A stretch of DNA of 8,537 nucleotides from Propionibacteriales bacterium (GTDB taxonomy: Bacteria; Actinomycetota; Actinomycetes; Propionibacteriales; Propionibacteriaceae), in contig JADGPB010000082.1 in assembly GCA_017882655.1 (NCBI GenBank), positions 1 to 8,537 of the forward strand, in the 5' to 3' direction. A program made the translations under genes and the position numbers. This document shows positions 5,043-8,537 of the stretch, piece by piece. Every line of letters starts with the position of its first letter. The first letter of the stretch is position 1. Below the pieces are notes generated by a model, which had not been told where the DNA came from, ran no database searches, and was given only the letters and a program-made list of their open reading frames with translations.

Positions 5043-6626
5043 ATGAGCCCGGTGCACACCGTCCCCGAGAACTTCCAGGTCTTCGACACCACACTGCGCG
5101 ACGGCGCGCAGCAGGAGGGCCTGCGGCTCTCGGTGTCCGACAAGCTGCGGATCGCCTCGCTGCTCGACGAGCTCGGCGTGACGTTCATCGAGGGTGGCTG
5201 GCCGGGCGCGAACCCGAACGACACCGCGTTCTTCGCCGAGGCCGCGAACAGCCTCACTCTCAAGCACGCGACGCTCGTGGCGTTCGGCATGACCGCCCGG
5301 GTCGGGATGAAGGCATCCGAGGACCCGTTGGTACAGGCCCTTGTCGACGCCCAGACGCCCGTCATCTGCATCGTCGCGAAGTCGCACGACCGTCACGTCA
5401 CCGACGCCCTTCGCACGACGTTGGAGGAGAACCTCCGCATGGTGCGCGACACCGTGACGTACCTCAAGGCCCAGGGCAAGCGTGTCTTCGTCGACGCCGA
5501 GCACTTCTTCGACGGCTACCGCAGCAACCCCGAGTACGCGCTGGATGTGGTCCGCACCGCGGCGGAGGCGGGCGCCGAGGTGGTCGTGCTGTGCGACACC
5601 AACGGCGGCATGCTGCCGAGCTGGATGGGCGAAGTGGTGAGCGCGGCCTCCGCGATCGGCGTCGACCTGGGCATCCACTGCCACAACGACACGGGTTGTG
5701 CCGTGGCCAACACCATCGCCGCCGTCGAGGCGGGCGCCATGCACGTCCAGGGCACGATGAACGGCTACGGCGAACGCACGGGCAACGCTGATCTCGTGAC
5801 CCTCATCGGGAACCTGCAGATCAAGTTCGGCTGGCCGCTCGTCACGCCGCAGGCGCTGCGCGACCTCACCCGGATCTCACACGCCATCGCCGAGATCGCG
5901 AACCAGTCACCGCAGGCCCGTCAGCCGTACACCGGCACTTCGGCCTTCGCGCACAAGGCCGGCCTGCACGCCTCGGCGATCAAGGTCGACGAGATGCTCT
6001 ACCAGCACGCTGACCCGACCGAGGTCGGCAACAACATGCGCATGCTGATCTCCGACATGGCCGGTCGCGCGAACATCCAGATCAAGGGCGAGCAGCTCGG
6101 CCACGACCTGTCCGACCGCGAGACCGCCGCGCGCGTGACCGACAAGATCAAGGACCGCGAGGCCCAGGGCTACTCGTACGAGGCGGCCGATGCCTCCTTC
6201 GACCTCCTGCTTCGGGACGAGCTCGGCCAGCTCGAGCGTCCCTTCGACGTCGAGCAGTGGCGTGTGTTCTGCGATCAGAGCGACCTCAGCGAAGCGATCC
6301 TGCGGGTCTCGACCAAGGGCGAACCGTCTCGGCTCTTCGCCGGTGACGGGAACGGCCCTGTGAACGCCCTCGACATGGCGTTGCGCACAGCGCTGGAGCT
6401 GGCGTTCCCCATCGCTTCCCGGTTCGAGCTCGTCGACTACCGGGTCCGCATCCTCGACACGGGCCACGGCACGGATGCGATCGTGCGTGTCCTCATCGAC
6501 ACGCGCATGGAGGGCCGCAACTGGACGACCGTGGGCGTGGGCAGCAACGTGATCGAGGCGTCGTACGAGGCGCTGGCGGATGCCTACCTGTACGGGATCG
6601 CCGTTCTCGCTCCGGCTCACGTGTGA
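5043..6626 (+). CDS. cimA: (R)-citramalate synthase
   Basis: CimA condenses acetyl-CoA with pyruvate to give (R)-citramalate, the first step of threonine-independent isoleucine synthesis. The 527-residue length fits CimA-type proteins. The catalytic TIM barrel begins with FDTTLRDGAQQEG (14-26; Arg19, Asp20) and carries metal ligands in GIHCHNDTGCAVAN (His212, His214), NGYGERTGNADL (240-251) and HKAGLHASAI (304-313). A linker (about 315-395) leads to a LeuA-type C-terminal regulatory domain (about 400-527, with GDGNGPVNALDMALRTAL), the site of feedback inhibition in this superfamily. CimA is favoured over 2-isopropylmalate synthase or homocitrate synthase by the 'GGWPGANPNDTAFF' block (51-64) and overall pattern. 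The ATG has GAAGG 5 nt upstream. Nearby leuB and ilvE encode later steps of the same pathway. Confidence 0.93.
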   Translation: MSPVHTVPENFQVFDTTLRDGAQQEGLRLSVSDKLRIASLLDELGVTFIEGGWPGANPNDTAFFAEAANSLTLKHATLVAFGMTARVGMKASEDPLVQALVDAQTPVICIVAKSHDRHVTDALRTTLEENLRMVRDTVTYLKAQGKRVFVDAEHFFDGYRSNPEYALDVVRTAAEAGAEVVVLCDTNGGMLPSWMGEVVSAASAIGVDLGIHCHNDTGCAVANTIAAVEAGAMHVQGTMNGYGERTGNADLVTLIGNLQIKFGWPLVTPQALRDLTRISHAIAEIANQSPQARQPYTGTSAFAHKAGLHASAIKVDEMLYQHADPTEVGNNMRMLISDMAGRANIQIKGEQLGHDLSDRETAARVTDKIKDREAQGYSYEAADASFDLLLRDELGQLERPFDVEQWRVFCDQSDLSEAILRVSTKGEPSRLFAGDGNGPVNALDMALRTALELAFPIASRFELVDYRVRILDTGHGTDAIVRVLIDTRMEGRNWTTVGVGSNVIEASYEALADAYLYGIAVLAPAHV

Positions 6627-6638
6627 CTCATCGCGGGG

Positions 6639-6650
6639 TAGCCTCTGACC
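6639..6650 (+). promoter_or_regulatory. Leaderless promoter -10 for the LiaF-like gene
   Basis: TAGCCT (6639-6644) is followed by exactly 6 nt and the ATG at 6651. No Shine-Dalgarno precedes the ATG. The element sits in the 24-bp gap after cimA, so this gene probably has its own transcript in addition to any read-through from cimA. Confidence 0.55.
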
Positions 6651-7169
6651 ATGGTCAACGGTCCTGAGCAATGGCCGCTGCTGCCGCGTCCGGGGCAGCG
6701 AGACGTGTCTCCGATCGGGCCGAAGCCTCAGCCCGTACGGAGGCAGGCGCCGGGCTACGATCCGGCTGACCCGCTGCGGCTGAGCGCCACGTGGTCCAGC
6801 GAGAGCCGTCGTGGCCGCTGGCTAGTCCCGCCGTACATCACGGCCGCGCCCAACATGAGCAACGTGACCCTCGACCTGCGCGACGCGGTCCCGGAGTCCG
6901 ACACCATCCACCTCTCCGTCGAAGGCGTGGCAGGGAGGGTGTTGCTGATCGTCCCGGTCGGTTGGGGCATCGACACCGACCGGCTGGGCAAGGGCATCGG
7001 GTCGATCCGCAACCGGATCGGGTCACTCGCCTTACCCGGCTATCCGCTCGTCGTCGTCACGGGAACCGTGGGTATGGGCTCGCTCGTCGCACGTCGCGAA
7101 AGGTTCTACGAGCGCTGGGGACGCGGGCATGGCGGCGAGGGCGCAGGTCCTCGCGAGCTGCTGCGCTGA
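6651..7169 (+). CDS. Soluble LiaF/DUF1707-type C-terminal domain protein
   Basis: This 172-residue protein has a proline-rich, probably disordered N-terminus (1-45). A folded beta-rich domain (about 55-150) follows, reading 'GRWLVPPYITAAPNMSNVTLDLRDAV' at 55-80, with VLLIVPVGWGID, GKGIGSIRNRI and VVVTGTVGMGSLVAR further on. This resembles the C-terminal domain seen after membrane helices in LiaF-like and after DUF1707 in actinobacterial proteins, a repeated-strand domain linked to cell-envelope stress responses. Here there is no DUF1707 segment and no transmembrane helix, so it is likely cytoplasmic. The specific function is unknown. ATG 6651 is supported by the leaderless -10. It lies between cimA and a fumarylacetoacetate hydrolase family gene. 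Confidence 0.7.
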   Translation: MVNGPEQWPLLPRPGQRDVSPIGPKPQPVRRQAPGYDPADPLRLSATWSSESRRGRWLVPPYITAAPNMSNVTLDLRDAVPESDTIHLSVEGVAGRVLLIVPVGWGIDTDRLGKGIGSIRNRIGSLALPGYPLVVVTGTVGMGSLVARRERFYERWGRGHGGEGAGPRELLR

Positions 7170-7182
7170 TCCGTGCGTCCAC

Positions 7183-7210
7183 CAGGCAGCGCCATCTCCT
7201 AGGCTGCCTG
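7183..7210. promoter_or_regulatory. 28-bp inverted repeat over the FAH-family promoter
   Basis: CAGGCAGC (7183-7190) and GCTGCCTG (7203-7210) are perfect 8-bp arms around a 12-nt spacer. The right arm overlaps the predicted -10 TAGGCT (7200-7205), an ideal place for a repressor. It also starts 14 bp after the preceding stop and could act as a terminator stem, though no T-run follows. Confidence 0.45.
7200..7205 (+). promoter_or_regulatory. Candidate -10 of the FAH-family gene
   Basis: TAGGCT matches TANNNT and is identical to the leuB -10 hexamer. Initiation near 7212 would give a leader of about 23 nt containing the strong AAGGAG Shine-Dalgarno at 7223-7228. No convincing -35 is seen. Confidence 0.4.
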
Positions 7211-7234
7211 TGCAACCAGATGAAGGAGTCCTGA

Positions 7235-8047
7235 ATGCGAATCGCCCGCTACGTCGTCGGTGACCAGATCCAGTTCGGCGCGGTTGAGCTGGCTGCGGAC
7301 GGCGGGGAGCATCCCGACAGCGTCGCCAATCTCACCTCCGACCCGCTGGCCGGCCCCGTGAACTACACGGGGGAGCGTCACCTGCTGAGCGACGTACGGC
7401 TACTGGCGCCGGTCATCCCGCGGTCGAAGGTCGTCGGCATCGGCCGCAACTACGCCGCGCACGCCGCAGAGCTGGGCAATGTGGTTCCGGACGAGCCGCT
7501 GGTGTTCCTCAAGCCGAACACGTCGGTGATCGGTCCGGGTGAGGCGATCGTGCGTCCCGCGACCACGTCCAACCTGCACTATGAGGGCGAGCTGGCGGTC
7601 GTCATCGGCCGGATCTGCCGCGACGTACCGCTGGACCGCGTGGCGGAAGTCATCTTCGGGTACACCGTCGCCAACGACGTCACGGCGCGCGACCTGCAGA
7701 ACTCCGACGGGCAGTGGACCAGGGCCAAGGGCTACGACACCTTCTGCCCGCTCGGCCCGTGGATCGTCACGCATCTGACGCTCGACGAGGTGGGCGACCT
7801 CGAGATCCGTACGCGCCTCGACGGGGCACTCGTGCAGGACTCGAAGACCAGCCTCATGGTGCGCGACGTGGCCACGCTCGTCTCGTACGTGTCGTCGTTC
7901 GTCACGCTCCTGCCCGGCGACGTGATCCTGACCGGCACACCGGCCGGCGTGGGTCCCATGACCCCCGGCCAGCACGTCGAGGTGGAGATCGACCAGATCG
8001 GCACCCTGGACAACGTCGTCGTCGAGGACGCCGGTGCCGACAGCTGA
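7235..8047 (+). CDS. Fumarylacetoacetate hydrolase (FAH) family protein
   Basis: This 270-residue metal-dependent enzyme belongs to the FAH superfamily, whose members cleave or isomerise C-C bonds in 2-oxo acids (fumarylpyruvate or acylpyruvate hydrolase, oxaloacetate decarboxylase, HHDD isomerase). A small N-terminal region (1-60) precedes the catalytic fold. IGRNYAAHAAELGN (69-82) holds the lid His76/Glu79 pair, and HYEGELAVVIG (115-125) gives metal ligands Glu117 and Glu119. ANDVTARDLQ (146-155) gives the third, Asp148; KGYDTFCPLGPW (165-176) and LLPGDVILTGTPAGVG (225-240) follow. The pattern is closest to FAHD1-like enzymes, but family members cannot be assigned a substrate from motifs alone. 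The ATG has AAGGAG at a 6-nt spacing. Its last 14 nt overlap the next gene, so the two are likely co-expressed. Confidence 0.92.
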   Translation: MRIARYVVGDQIQFGAVELAADGGEHPDSVANLTSDPLAGPVNYTGERHLLSDVRLLAPVIPRSKVVGIGRNYAAHAAELGNVVPDEPLVFLKPNTSVIGPGEAIVRPATTSNLHYEGELAVVIGRICRDVPLDRVAEVIFGYTVANDVTARDLQNSDGQWTRAKGYDTFCPLGPWIVTHLTLDEVGDLEIRTRLDGALVQDSKTSLMVRDVATLVSYVSSFVTLLPGDVILTGTPAGVGPMTPGQHVEVEIDQIGTLDNVVVEDAGADS

Positions 8048-8537
8048 CGGCCGCTGGACCCTCCCTGAACCTGGGAGCCGCTACCCGCTGGCGCTCCTGG
8101 GCCGCGGGATCGAGCCTGATCAGGCGTCCGTGCGCTTCTTCGGCATCCTCGCGCTCGTCATCGGGGTCGCCGGCTACAGCATCGCCTCGACATCGGTGAA
8201 CCTGTTCGTCGAGTGGTTGGGCTGGCTGCTCGAGGGCAGACCGGGCACCTTGGCGGACTACGCGACGCGCAGCAGCGCATTCGAGACGGTCGCGGGCCTC
8301 GTCGCCGCCAACCTGGCGATCTGCTCGGCGATCCTGGTCGCCGCTGGCTTGCTGCGCCTCCTGCACCGTCGGCGCGCGACCTGGCTCTGGTCGGTGACGC
8401 CGGGCGTGCGCTGGCGCTTCCTGCTGGCCAGCTTCCTCGTCGGCGTCGTCGTGCTCGTCGGCCTGCAGTTCCTGATCTCGGGCGTCCCGGTCCTGAAGCC
8501 CCAGCAGGACGTCGTGGCGTTCGTGGTCGCGATCCTC
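8034..8537 (+). CDS. Polytopic membrane protein, probable CPBP-family N-terminus (partial)
   Basis: An open frame of 168 codons runs off the right edge of the window. The first ~30 residues are polar. Hydrophobic segments follow at about 34-65 (possibly two short helices), 86-110, 127-149 and 159 onward. The basic loop HRRRATWLWSVTPGVRWRFLL (parts of 111-131) before a helix is typical of actinobacterial CPBP intramembrane metalloprotease-family proteins. The catalytic EE...R and H motifs that would prove this lie beyond the window, so a different polytopic family is possible. GTG 8034 is chosen because GAGGA (8024-8028) lies 5 nt upstream. It overlaps the FAH-family gene by 14 nt in another frame, implying translational coupling. 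The next candidate start, a GTG at codon 33, would begin directly at the first helix. Confidence 0.6.
   Translation, partial: MPTADGRWTLPEPGSRYPLALLGRGIEPDQASVRFFGILALVIGVAGYSIASTSVNLFVEWLGWLLEGRPGTLADYATRSSAFETVAGLVAANLAICSAILVAAGLLRLLHRRRATWLWSVTPGVRWRFLLASFLVGVVVLVGLQFLISGVPVLKPQQDVVAFVVAIL

Noticed and set aside
4848..5744. Minus-strand frame of 298 codons opposite cimA
   Set aside because: It is an antisense shadow of cimA with His/Val/Arg-biased composition and no recognisable motif.
1..8537. tRNA, rRNA, CRISPR, insertion sequence or prophage remnants
   Set aside because: No cloverleaf-like sequence, regularly spaced repeat, transposase motif or flanking direct repeat was seen. Base composition and codon use look uniform.

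Overview
The window is high-GC DNA from an actinobacterium. I infer a Nocardioidaceae-like (Propionibacteriales) chromosome from the strong GC bias at third codon positions, GTG starts, TANNNT promoters placed directly against start codons, a DUF6458-type membrane protein, a mycobacterial-type truncated hemoglobin and an actinobacterial LeuB/IlvE/CimA set. The genus cannot be fixed from sequence alone. There is no tRNA, rRNA, CRISPR array, transposase or other mobile element, and the region reads as ordinary chromosome with some interesting regulatory DNA.

Layout, left to right. A 70-residue membrane protein (+, 100-312) faces, across a 201-bp palindrome-containing gap, a two-helix membrane protein with a PH-like tail (-, 514-1107). 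Next on the minus strand are a group II truncated hemoglobin (1203-1625) and leuB (1622-2674), overlapping by 4 nt and probably co-transcribed as leuB-glbO. leuB diverges from ilvE (+, 2754-3842) across a 79-bp region with back-to-back promoter-like sites and a 13-bp inverted repeat. ilvE converges, only 16 bp apart, on an alpha/beta hydrolase (-, 3859-4851). The hydrolase diverges from cimA (+, 5043-6626) across a 191-bp region that holds a 9+10+9 bp perfect inverted repeat and a small Ile-containing upstream ORF. After cimA, on the plus strand, come a LiaF/DUF1707-like C-terminal domain protein (6651-7169), a fumarylacetoacetate hydrolase family protein (7235-8047) and the start of a polytopic membrane protein, probably a CPBP-family protein (8034 to window end).

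How the genes fit together. CimA condenses pyruvate and acetyl-CoA to (R)-citramalate. LeuCD (not in this window) and LeuB convert that to 2-oxobutyrate, and IlvE catalyses the final transamination to isoleucine, leucine and valine. The leuB-ilvE-cimA neighbourhood therefore encodes key steps of threonine-independent isoleucine synthesis together with shared leucine/valine steps. The hemoglobin, hydrolase and downstream genes have no obvious role in that pathway.

The most interesting signals are regulatory: several apparent leaderless promoters, three promoter-associated inverted repeats, a possible leader peptide before cimA, and translational coupling of a globin to leuB.
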